DNA of 64,000 bases from Cercospora beticola (taxonomy: Eukaryota > Ascomycota > Dothideomycetes > Mycosphaerellales > Mycosphaerellaceae): assembly GCF_033473495.1 (NCBI RefSeq), contig NC_088942.1:1054001-1118000 (forward strand). Reading direction: 5' to 3'. The notes beneath the pieces were generated by a model. That model had not been told where the DNA came from, made no database searches, and was given only the letters and a program-made list of their open reading frames with translations. The first letter of the stretch is position 1, and every line of letters starts with the position of its first letter. The position numbers were made by a program, and so were the translations under genes. Below, in pieces: positions 10,932-20,399 of this stretch.

Positions 10932-13900
10932 TCAGATCTTGTTGCCGATTCCTTTTGCCAAGATTCTCATGGTCTCTAGAGCAATCTGGACTTGCTTGAC
11001 ATTTCCGGGGAGATTGGACGACTGGTGCGCGTTGATGTAATCTTTCGTATCGGCGATCCTATCCAGCATCCACTGACTTGCCGTGGTACAGATGACCATG
11101 ATGAGATCGCTGTTGCAACGTTAGTATCTCTGAATACAAATCAGGATCGAGGGCAATGGAGGTACAACTTACTCCATAAATTCGTCCCACGCTGCCGGGA
11201 GACCTGCGAGATTGTACACGCTTATATCATGCTTGGAGATGATCTCCAGCTCGGTGCGCACCGCTCTCTTCAATGCAAGATATCTGTTCCTCACCTCCGA
11301 CTTCTCTTGCAGATACACAAAGACAGCTCGAGTGGCTCTCAAGTATTTGAGGAAAGTGTCTGGACCTTTGTGACATCTCAACCACTCTTCCACATCATTG
11401 TCATATTCACGTGCTAGTCGTGGCGCTCTCCTCTGCCAAAGCTTTGCCTTTACGCCGTTGATCTCCGGCGTAGTAAGCACGAACTGTTGCCGGTTGCGAT
11501 TGGTCCCAAGGGCCTCGAATACCCGAACATTAGGAATCAGCGAGCCTTGCCTGTTCATGCGTGGAATTGGCGGCGTGGTCTTATCAAGTGTTGGCTGGTT
11601 CCAGTAGTTCATGAAGTACCTGGCATCCACCGAGTAGCGGTTTTTGAACTGCTTCCTAGATGTCATAGTTCCACGCTCCAATGCTTCCAGGAACTCCTTG
11701 ATTGTCTGCAGCTCCAGGATGTGCTCAGTAACGTAACCTGTGCCAGCGGATACTTGGACCTCTCTGATGTCGGGATCCGAGCAGTCGCTGTTCGATGCGT
11801 ATTCGAAAACGCTCTTTCGAACAGTCGAGCCGGCTCTGCCGTTGAAGATCACTCCCGCAGAGGGATAGCCGGACTCCTTGATGATCAAGTGTCTATTCAG
11901 GGAGAAATCGCATCTGTATTCTCTACGAGTACCTCGGTCATCCACAATATATTCGACCCAGTCAGCGCTGGACAGATTGCGGGGGTCCTGATAAGACAGT
12001 TCGAGGGCATTGGCGAGACTGTGGTGCTCTTCACGGCGTAGTTCGTCGCGACCCTCATCCCATCCATCATCAGAGCCTTCCTCGAGCGGACAATCGGCAC
12101 CCGGTTCTGCACATATGCTGTATTGGCACCCAAAATCGTGGAACGGGCATGGTTTCTTCTCCTCTGTCGCAGAACAAACCATACCTAACAAGTGGCCAGG
12201 ATCCAGCAGTGGGTTCTCAACTTCAGGTCTAATATTGGGACAAGGGGAATCTCCAAAATTATTCCCAACACGCCCAACAGCAAGCTGCTTCGGGGGACTG
12301 CCTTTCGACTTGGTCGGACTTCCGTTGTCGTCGTTCGCCCACGGCTCAAAATCGCCAACGTTATTCGATTTGTCGTACTTCAAGATACGTCGACCGGGAC
12401 TCGTGCTTTGCGAGTAGTAGAACATATTATTGTACTCTTCGGCTTTCGAAGACACCTGGCTGATCGTAGAAAAGGCTGATCCGAGGAACATATCGTAGCC
12501 CCGGCCCTTCCACCCAAACGGGTTGAGATTGATGCGTACTCCAGCCTCGGCGTCTAAGTCAATGCTGTAGTCAACCGCCGACTGCACTTCTCGGACTGTG
12601 CCAGAAAAGGTCTCGGTAGCCGTGAGTTCAATGCCTTCGGTATCTCCGGACGTCTCTCGCAGCGCGTGAGGCCATGCATTGCGTAGACCCTGGGACTCTT
12701 TTGTGCGGCCCTTAGCATTGACAGTCAAATTACCAGTAAAGTTGAGAGATCCTTGGATGCCGGCTTCTGCTCTGAGGGCTGGGAATATCGAGATTACCCC
12801 AGGATGGTTGAAGCCCTCGTTGACCTTCTCGAGTCGAACAATTTCGCCTGCAAGTCGAGGTGTGTTGGAACCTCCAGACAAGACGGTCTCGGAACTGATT
12901 TCAACATCAATGTCAGTTTCCAAGATCACCGAGGCATGATCGATACGAGGATTTGATCCGATCTCTCCGATAATGGTTCCAGCTGCCCTGATATGAGCTT
13001 TGAGAACTCCCTTAAGATTGATGTCCGCATACTCGCTGGCGCCGTTCTCGCATGCAGCAACGTTCGAGACAAGCTTCCTGTTGAAGTCTTGTTCAAGCGC
13101 AATGCCATTCTGCTTTTCTTCTCCAATGTCCATACCCAGCCACTGATCGAATTTCTTGTTCCACGCTGCTTGGTTTGTGCCAACCCATCGTTTCGAATGG
13201 GGGATGGGGGTGACAGTCTTATCCGAGTTCTCATCGACCACCAGCTCCCAGCAACCTCCTCGAGTGTCAAAGTCTACTCGAAAGGAGACAGGCCCGCTGC
13301 CTCGCTTGACCAGGCCAAAATCGAAGCTGAAAGTGAGCTCGAAAACTGTAGTGTTAGCAATCGATGATAAGTGACCGGGTAGTGTTTGATCTCCAGAAAG
13401 CGTCACAGCATGAGCAATCGCGTACTTGGCCATGGTACATTCAGTAGGCAGTTCCACCACTGTACCCTCGACACCGCCCTCCATCATGTGGTCGCAGTCG
13501 GAACCTGAATCGGTAGGCGCAGAAGAACATACAAATCTGATGACCTGCTGATCTCTACCGACTGCATGACTGCAGCCGAGAAAGATGAGGTCGGAAGGAG
13601 TGCCATCTCTCTTGCGCTTGAGGTTTGTGACTACATCTTGAGGCCCATCGATTAGCAGCCAAGCGAATGCAACACCTTGAGGACTGTGTTTCGATGGCGA
13701 GGAGCTGGGATAGCCAATCTCCCAAGAGACAATGTCTTGTGCAGCAGGTGGGTGCTCGAATATCTCTGCCAACGGAACGGGCACAAATGCGCTTTCCGGT
13801 GGAAAAGGACAACATAGTGCTCGCTTCCGGTGATGAGGGCATGGGAGTGTGTCATCGCCTGTGTTGTCTGTCATCAACTGTATCTCGTACTCCTGACAAT

Positions 13901-14746
13901 GGTTGTTGTCGCAATTCTGATTGCGGTCGCCTGCCCAGCGGCACCCGTGGAATTTGTTTGGCGCCGGGCAGCAGTAGTACTTCCAATGCTGGTGGCGTTG
14001 ATCGAATTTCACCGCGGCTTGCTCAAAGCCGGATTCGCACTGCATTGCACCACGGGCCCAGTGACACTGGCTTGTCAGATCATTCCAGTGCGCCGATTGG
14101 CAGCAAAAGACCTTGGTACCATTGCGGCATGCACCGAGATGGAATCCAGTTTGCGGAGGGGGTCCACCACCATACTTGGAGGTGTAGAGACCGATCTCAC
14201 CTTCTAAGTGTCAGTGGAGCCACGAGAATTGCTGTAAAATACAAGATGATGCATACCTCCATGGCATTGACCATTACAGTCTCCTGGGTCTCTGCCCTCT
14301 CCACCTCTCCAATGACACTCTCGTGGATATGATTGCAACGGACAGCAAATAGGATGAGCAAGCTTTTGAGCGCAACCTGCCTTGTCCCAACCAATTTGCA
14401 CTTCTTCATATAGGCACTGGTTGCGCACACGTAGGTCGAGGCAATCATGATCTCTCCTGTAGCAACCATGGCCATTTTGAAGAAGCCAGTGTTGATTGTA
14501 GGCTTGGTCAAAGAGCTCAATTCCGGAAGTGGTTGAAGTATTGAGCATAGTGCTATTTGTCCAGAGAGTCGTCGAGCGAGGTCCGAGTGGCTTTGGCGTT
14601 GTCAAGGCATCGGGAGCAACGAAGCCATACTGGTATGGTTCTTTCGATGTGGATTCGACATTCTGCCGGAAAGTAATGTAGGATGTGGCTACCAAAAGCA
14701 GAACAGCTAATCCGAGGAGGACACTGTGAAGGCGTGGAGGCCGCAT
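10932..14746 (-). CDS. Large cysteine-rich chitinase-tail-like protein without GH18 domain (T2)
   Basis: Three exons on the minus strand (14257-14746, 11173-14203, 10932-11109) give 1232 aa; introns are 53 bp (GTATGC, TTAG) and 63 bp (GTAAGT, CAACAG). Residues ~8-26 are a hydrophobic anchor or signal. Residues ~90-290 hold tandem cysteine-rich modules with a C-H/R-W start and a CC end (CHWRGG, CHWARG, CRWAGD; VFCCQ, YYCCP, ALCCP). A segment FVPVPLAEIFEHPP follows, then a long beta-rich region, then the YVTEHILELQTI module from about residue 987. From memory, the CC modules followed by FLPVPLxDLFP and a long tail match the region after the catalytic domain in fungal subgroup C chitinases, some of which resemble yeast killer toxin subunits. 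No DxxDxDxE GH18 motif is present, so this protein should not be a chitinase. It is divergent from a LysM gene and convergent with A2. Confidence 0.83.
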
Positions 14747-15096
14747 CGTGGTACTGTTGCGATTGATGATACGGAAGAAGGAGTTGGGGACAAAGCCCAG
14801 AGATGAAGAGTTTTATGCTCGAAAAAGGCGGCCATCATATGCTTCATGTGAGATTGTGTGCATATGGGTGTCTAATTGAGCTGTGCCTCTGTGAGTGAAG
14901 CACGTTGATTGCATATGCTGCAGAATATCCCTGCATGTGAAAGTCAAGCGCACAGGCCATGCGCGATGATCAACATTATCGTTTCCCAAGTGTCCCTTTC
15001 TGTCGCTCGCGAGGACCTGCATCAAAGTATCAGCGACACGTTCCAATTCGATTCAGGTCGATCAAAAGAAGAACCAAGTGGTGAAAGCCGAAGACG
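14747..15096. promoter_or_regulatory. Shared promoter region of T2 and the LysM gene
   Basis: 350 bp separate the start codons of two divergent genes. Both likely read from this interval, which would allow joint control. No specific factor site can be assigned with confidence. Confidence 0.4.
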
Positions 15097-16565
15097 ATGC
15101 TGTTGCTGTACATCATCCTCGCAATATGCGCCATCGCGCGCACTCAGCAATTCCCCAACACTAGGTTTCCTCTCCCTTATCCTGCGCTCAGTCCAAGTTG
15201 CCGTGCAGCTTTGGACACAACTGTCGAGTGTGACGTGGCGCTCGATGACATGTTCACCAACAACGCAGCCACTTATCACGAAGATCTGCCACTCATATGC
15301 AGCGACATCTGCCTCGCGTCGCTTCGATCCGTCAAGCAGGCAATTCAGGCCGGCTGCAATTCGACTTCAGACGTGATCGAGGATGGCGGAGTCCTTTGGC
15401 CTGCTACCCGGTTTGTGGATGAGTACATCTTCACGCACGAGAAATTCTGCTTGAAAGACCCGTAAGTAAGGCTCTGCCATGTATTGAGCCAAGTGCTAAC
15501 CAAAAATACAGAGAGTCCGACCGGTTCTGCGCCATTGTGGAAGCGGAGTGGAGAGACAAAGACCTCTGGACGACGGAGGAACAGTGCCACAACTGTACTC
15601 TGGCCGCCATGGAAATTGACTTGAAAGCGCCATTCCACTACTACGACGAAGAGGACGCGACCAGTTACGAACAGCGGAAAGCGGCTTGCAGCATTACTCA
15701 ACCGCCGATTTTGCCTCCGCCGCCATACAGAATGGGTCAAATAGCGTTCGTGGATCATTCGAAGCCCATCGTTCAGAGCAAAGAGTGCGACGCCGCCTAC
15801 ACCGTACTCCCGGGAGAAACTTGCAACTCGATTGCGCTGGGAACCAACACATCTACACTGGCACTGATTCGGCTGAATGGTCTCGATGCATTTTGCTCAA
15901 GCTTGATGCCTGACATGAAGCTCTGTATTCCAGGGCAGTGCAAGACGCACGTGATCCTACGAAATGACACATGCGCGACCATTGCGAAGTCCCGAGCTGA
16001 TGAAGGAGTGAAGCTCAGCTACACCGAGCTTCGTCTCTGGAATCCTAATATCAACTTTCCCTGCTCGAATTTGCGGCCGGAAGAAGTCATTTGCGTCTCG
16101 CCGCCGGAGGAGTCATCTACCGCCAATGCGGCTCACACAAAGTTGCTGGACCCGTTGAGAAAGGCTTCCAAGGTCGTCGACGGCGTCGAATGTCAGCTCA
16201 GTATCAAGTCGGATATCAGGCTGTCGTGCTTTTGGGTGGCCGAGCAATCGAAGATGACTGTTGATGATCTCATGAAGCTCAATCCTGGTATCGACAAATC
16301 GGTATGCACATCAGGAATAGAGGCCGATAGGACCATCTGCGTAGCCGGCAAGGTTCATCAAGCCGAGCCAATGGCCGAACTCAAGTTCAAAAGCAGTGGT
16401 TCTGACGATCAAGCTGGCAAAGTGCATCAGGCTGTATCGACAGGCGCCCCAATGCCTGAGATCAAATTCCTCAGCGAAGAGGAGTGGCCACAATGGTTCC
16501 GTGACTGGGATCCAGAAAAGGACCCGCTGCCGCTCGTGAAGCACAACGGCGGAGAAGGATCATAG
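15097..16565 (+). CDS. Secreted LysM-domain protein
   Basis: Two exons (15097-15461 and 15512-16565) give 472 aa; the 50 bp intron has a GTAAGT donor, a GCTAAC branch site and an ACAG acceptor. Residues 1-18 are a signal peptide. Residues ~30-190 form a cysteine-containing N-terminal region without a name I know. LysM 1 lies at about 217-262 (YTVLPGETCNSIA to KLCIPG), LysM 2 at about 266-318 (THVILRNDTCATIA to VICVSPP), and a weaker LysM-like unit at about 349-401. The C-terminus contains two copies of a short element (GKVHQA followed by MAELKF, then GKVHQA followed by MPEIKF). LysM domains bind chitin and related N-acetylglucosamine polymers. From established knowledge, LysM protein genes often sit next to subgroup C chitinase genes in filamentous fungi; here the neighbour is a chitinase tail without the enzyme. 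Confidence 0.9.
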
Positions 16566-17040
16566 AGTCCAACGCGTGCATCATGGATTGTGGGGGTTTC
16601 GACTTTCGGGTCGACAATACCCTGACCTGTATCATACATGTCGCGTGAAGGACCAGGAGACAGTAGCAGGATTACAATGTAAATAGCAATCCGTCAGGCA
16701 CGTACGCTGAGTTTCCGGTAGTATATTCCGGGTCTGACTCTCCACGCACCAAGTTTCACCTCGGAGCATTACTGATCAGGCAGTCTTGCGCGCACATGAT
16801 GGCAGTGACCATGACATTCGCGTGTTTGACATGCAGTATATGCCATCAGGTTCGGCTCTCTGGCATTATAGCAGGATCGATTGTGGTTGTATATTCCCGC
16901 AGTATTGTGAAAGTAGTAGCAAGGCCAGCAAACATCTGGCGCGCGTGCCGCGCGTTCAAATTCATCCTCTGCCCGCATCGCCGAACAAATCAACCCGAAA
17001 CCACCACCACTGGACCGGCATCCTCTGTGCAGCCAAGTCC
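16566..17040. other. Intergenic between LysM gene and A3
   Basis: 475 bp. The A3 frame stays open upstream to 16786, but the upstream part has no counterpart in A1 or A2, so I treat it as untranslated. Nothing else recognised. Confidence 0.45.
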
Positions 17041-17772
17041 ATGCCCTTCGATCGCGGTCTGACGAGCGCTGAGCAGATCCTGAGGGCGCTTGCGCATCAC
17101 CTCGATGGCAAAGTCGGCTATGTCGTCTTTCGTGTCACATATGGCGACGACAAGAAGTGGGAGCAGTTCGTGGAGCGCTTGACAGGATACATGCACGCTG
17201 GCCTGGAGCACGAAACCAATCGAGAGGTGGCCGAGGCACTGAAAGCCGTGTTCGAGTTGGACATTCGCGACAACGAGACGGAGCTGAAGAATGCATCGAA
17301 GAGCGAGGTTCGAGCGTGTGTATGGGCAGACGTTGAGATCGCGAGGACAAGGCTGACAATAAACAGTATCTTTCGAGCCTGGGTCGCTAGTACCAATGGC
17401 ATGTTCTCGATCACCAAATACGGCGCTTGCATCTATGCTGATGAAGAGGTCGTCGAGTCCGTACTGCAAGGTGAGGATCCTCGGGCTGGATTCTTCGACA
17501 CTCCGTACCATGCATACGTTAAGATACTGGACTACCAGTTCGAGGACGAGCCGTATCAGTACGACTCAGAGGAAGAGCCTGACGAGCAGGTTCGAGCGTC
17601 GCTGAACGCAGGTGACGACGGCTGCGACCCAATCGAAGGCTGCAGAAGTTATGATGTGGGATGGGTGAAGGCGGCAGCTAGGATGTTGATGCCATGGGTT
17701 TACGCCATGCTGTCCAAAGGCGAGGGTTGGGACTGGGTCTATGTGCGGCCACCAGCGATCTCCAAGCTATAG
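17041..17772 (+). CDS. Unknown family A, copy 3 (A3)
   Basis: Two exons (17041-17315 and 17367-17772) give 226 aa. The 51 bp intron (GTGTGT donor, GGCTGAC branch, AACAG acceptor) is a multiple of three without a stop, so the frame also reads through it. I call it an intron because removing it aligns the protein with A1 and A2, with the join (EVRA then IFRAW) at the same phase 2 position. Shared features: DGKVGYVVFR, WEQFVERL, DIRDNE, CIYADEEVVESVL, an acidic stretch (YDSEEEPDEQ), YDVGWVKAAA and YVRPPAI. No signal peptide or membrane helix is seen, and the function is unknown. The start at 17041 was chosen by alignment with A2; an upstream ATG at 16786 is possible but unlikely. Confidence 0.78.
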   Translation: MPFDRGLTSAEQILRALAHHLDGKVGYVVFRVTYGDDKKWEQFVERLTGYMHAGLEHETNREVAEALKAVFELDIRDNETELKNASKSEVRACVWADVEIARTRLTINSIFRAWVASTNGMFSITKYGACIYADEEVVESVLQGEDPRAGFFDTPYHAYVKILDYQFEDEPYQYDSEEEPDEQVRASLNAGDDGCDPIEGCRSYDVGWVKAAARMLMPWVYAMLSKGEGWDWVYVRPPAISKL

Positions 17773-19079
17773 GTGACCAGCTCTTCGACTAAACCCGGCA
17801 CATCTTGTTCGTGCCAAATCTTCACCGCCGGGAAAGGACTATATGACAATGCCAGCATCGCCATGTCGCTCCCTCTGGATGGTTGTGGCAGCTTTTTCCA
17901 TGCAGTACAGGGAGCCAGCGAAATGTCGATCAAAGTCCTTTTCCCTCCGCAGTGCTTGGGCTACCAGTTCCCGCACTTGTGAGGTTCTTCAACATGTCGC
18001 CTGCTTGTGAAGAGAAGCCCCAAGGAGATCATATGCAGTCGCGAGGCACATAAATATCTCACGGCCTCTCACGGTGTGCCTGAATCCCATCTACTCTTTC
18101 TCCTTTGTCTTGTGGGACGGGATCGTAATGGGCGGATGGGAGCGGGCGCGTTTGATGGCATCGCGTTCCTCTTCGGGGCTGAAGCGTGGGCCGTCGAGGC
18201 AAGTCTGCCGCTGCTATGTTGTGTCCAGCAGTTTCCTCCAAATTAAGGCGTCGCACATCATATTATACAATGGGCCTCTATCCTTCTCGTCTGCGTCAAG
18301 GCAGAGATGTCGTGCGACGAAGCAGGTGAAGTCAAGGTTCAAGCGCGCCAAGATTGTGAACACAACTTCGACCGCTTCTTTCGCCCTTCCTCTGCTCTTT
18401 CATCCTAATCTGCGCACAAAAGTGCTCGCTAATGATATTCCATCTCGAAAGTTCCCTTGTCATTGCACCGTCAGCATCTGGGCGGCTCTATCGCGACTCT
18501 TGAGCCTCAGCCGCGGCTTGCAGCAGGAGTTTTTCGAGCACCAGCGAATCGCCAGAAGTATCACAAGAACCAGACCGCTTGTGATTTGGATACAGCTAAG
18601 CACTCCTAAGTAAGATGAAGTCAAAATCTTGCTATCTCCACGGAGCCAGTGCAATGTAGGAAAGCACCCGGGCGGCTCCATCCAGCCCATGTTCAGTCCA
18701 CTATGTACTGTCAGGACTCGCCGAGAGTAGCGATGAACCTCAACCAGCACAAGAAACAAGATATGGAAAATGTCTTGAAGAGCACAATGGTCAAATTACC
18801 CACGCTCCTCGCAAGTGAAAAGAGTGAGACGGAACAAGTTGTAGAGAAGCAATGACATTCAGTGCTAGATATCGCTACCTGCAAAGATCGCCCGTTCCCC
18901 AGATTTTCCGAAAAACACCTCTATCTCCCCAATGCAGCGACAGGAGACCAGCCCCGCGCTGCATTCAAATCAAAAACTCCAAAAGAAACACAACAGCATA
19001 CATTCCCTCTCCATTCAGCGAACTCATATCTTCGTACAATTCATGTCCATTATCATCAAATCAATCGTTCTGCTCTTGC
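17773..19079. other. Intergenic between A3 and the repeat-peptide gene
   Basis: 1.3 kb without a confident gene. On the minus strand an open frame at 18460-18759 contains one hydrophobic segment (SGLVLVILLAIRW) followed by a basic, cysteine-containing tail. An ATG at 18858 begins another short hydrophobic reading (MSLLLYNLFRLTLF) in the same direction. I cannot join them with normal splice sites, so this could be a degraded small membrane protein or chance. Confidence 0.3.
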
Positions 19080-20399
19080 TTACTCCTCGTTGCCGAACAG
19101 GCTTGGGATGAGGGAAGCAGCCATGAGTGCCTTGCCCCAGAATGCCTCTGGGTCACGGGCCAAAAGGTCGCGCTTCTCCTCGCCGCCGAAGAGGCTTGGA
19201 AGAAGGGAGGCACCGATGAGCGCCTTGCCGAGGAAAGCATCGGCCTCTGGGTCACGGGCCATAATGTCGCGCTTCTCCTCGCCGCCGAAGAGGCTTGGAA
19301 GAAGGGAGGCACCGATGAGCGCCTTACCAAGGAATGCATCAGCCTCAGCATCACGGGCCATAACGTCGCGCTTCTCCTCGTTGCCGCCGAACAGGCTTGG
19401 AAGAAGGGAGGCACCGATGAGCGCCTTGCCGAGGAAAGCATCGGCCTCTGGGTCACGGGCCATAATGTCGCGCTTCTCCTCGCCGCCGAAGAGGCTTGGA
19501 AGAAGGGAGGCACCGATGAGCGCCTTACCAAGGAATGCATCAGCCTCAGCATCACGGGCCATAACGTCGCGCTTCTCCTCGTTGCCGCCGAACAGGCTTG
19601 GAAGAAGGGAGGCACCAAGGAGCGCCTTGCCCCAGAATGCATCAGCCTCAGCGTTACGGGCCATGATGTCGCGCTTCTCCTCGTTGCCGCCCAAGAGGCT
19701 GGGGAGCAGGGATGCACCGAGGAGCGCCTTGCCCCAGAAAGCCTCTGGGTCACGGGCCATAAGGTCGCGCTTCTCCTCGTTGCCGCCGAGAAGGCTTGGA
19801 AGAAGAGACGCGCCGAGGAGCACCTTGCCGAAGAGTGGATCGGCCTCAGCATCGCGCTTTGATGAGCCACCACGGATGAGGTCGCCGACGGGGCCAAGTC
19901 CCTTCAAGATATCGAAGAAAGCTTCAGGGTCGCGCTTAGCCACTTCCTCGAGGTCACGCTTCTCCTGCAGGCCGAGGAATCCTTTGCCGAGATCGATAAT
20001 CTGGCCCAAGAAAGCCTCTGGGTCGCGCTTTGCAAGTTCCTCAAGGTCACGCTTCTCCTGGATACCAAGGAAACCCTTGCCGAGATCAATGATTTGGCCC
20101 AAGAAAGCTTCTGGGTCGCGCTTCGCAAGCTCCTCCAAGTCACGCTTCTCTTGAATGCCGAGGAATCCCTTGCCGAGATCGATGATTTGACCCAAGAAGG
20201 CCTCTGGGTCGCGCTTCGCAAGCTCCTCGAGGTCACGCTTCTCCTGGATACCGAGGAAGCCCTTGCCAAGGTCGATGATCTGGCCCAAGAAGGCCTCTGG
20301 GTCGCGCTCGACGACGTTCTTGGACTCCTCAGTAACTTGGAGTGGTGCGGCGAAAGCAGAGCCAGCCAGGGCTACAGTTGCGGCAGTGGTGAAACGCAT
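19080..20399 (-). CDS. Kex2-processed repeat peptide precursor (KEP-type secreted protein)
   Basis: Single exon, 439 aa. Residues 1-18 are a signal peptide (MRFTTAATVALAGSAFAA). The rest is repeats bounded by basic sites. Block 1 (residues 33-156) is four 31-residue units of the type DPEAFLGQIIDLGKGFLG ending QEKR plus a DLEELAKR linker. One unique unit follows (157-182, ending GSSKR). Block 2 (183-439) is eight units with the core FLGKALIGASLLPSLFGG or variants, ending NEEKR or EEKR plus a DxMAR linker. Each of the 13 cores is preceded by two or three X-Pro/X-Ala dipeptides (DP-EA, DA-EA-DA), as left for a Ste13-like dipeptidyl aminopeptidase in mating-factor precursors. There is no Cys or Tyr in the cores. 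This makes classical alpha-pheromone and Tyr-cyclised ustiloxin-type products unlikely; no UstYa-type gene is seen nearby. The products and their role are unknown. Confidence 0.88.
   Translation of the reverse strand: MRFTTAATVALAGSAFAAPLQVTEESKNVVERDPEAFLGQIIDLGKGFLGIQEKRDLEELAKRDPEAFLGQIIDLGKGFLGIQEKRDLEELAKRDPEAFLGQIIDLGKGFLGIQEKRDLEELAKRDPEAFLGQIIDLGKGFLGLQEKRDLEEVAKRDPEAFFDILKGLGPVGDLIRGGSSKRDAEADPLFGKVLLGASLLPSLLGGNEEKRDLMARDPEAFWGKALLGASLLPSLLGGNEEKRDIMARNAEADAFWGKALLGASLLPSLFGGNEEKRDVMARDAEADAFLGKALIGASLLPSLFGGEEKRDIMARDPEADAFLGKALIGASLLPSLFGGNEEKRDVMARDAEADAFLGKALIGASLLPSLFGGEEKRDIMARDPEADAFLGKALIGASLLPSLFGGEEKRDLLARDPEAFWGKALMAASLIPSLFGNEE
19083..19853 (-). repeat. Type 2 coding repeats (8 units)
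   Basis: Eight tandem units of 96-102 bp encoding the GKALxGASLLPSLFGG core type; the last is truncated at the stop codon. Units vary at the spacer (DPEA, DAEADA, DPEADA, NAEADA), at F/L/W in the core start and by one Asn before EEKR. Confidence 0.9.
19200..19601. repeat. 201 bp exact-looking tandem duplication
   Basis: The segments 19200-19400 and 19401-19601 appear identical by eye. Each covers two type 2 units (one GGEEKR and one GGNEEKR form). They diverge just outside the second copy (CACCGATG versus CACCAAGG). This suggests a recent in-frame expansion by unequal exchange or slippage. Confidence 0.8.
19932..20303 (-). repeat. Type 1 coding repeats (4 units)
   Basis: Four 93 bp tandem units, each encoding DPEAFLGQIIDLGKGFLG with a KR-bounded linker. 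Protein units 1-3 are identical; unit 4 has Ile to Leu and Leu to Val changes. Nucleotides differ at synonymous sites, so the protein is conserved more tightly than the DNA. Confidence 0.88.

Noticed and set aside
17041..17772. Longer A3 starting at 16786
   Set aside because: The extra 85 residues have no match in A1 or A2 and read like untranslated sequence.
18862..20154. Long plus-strand frames (up to 430 codons) antisense to the repeat-peptide gene
   Set aside because: They arise because repeat units keep codon phase, so antisense frames stay open too. The minus-strand frame has a signal peptide and regular KR sites; the plus-strand ones have neither.
19080..20399. Ustiloxin-type (dikaritin) RiPP cluster
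   Set aside because: Precursor layout is similar, but cores lack the Tyr needed for the known cyclisation and no UstYa-like HxxHC gene is visible in the window.
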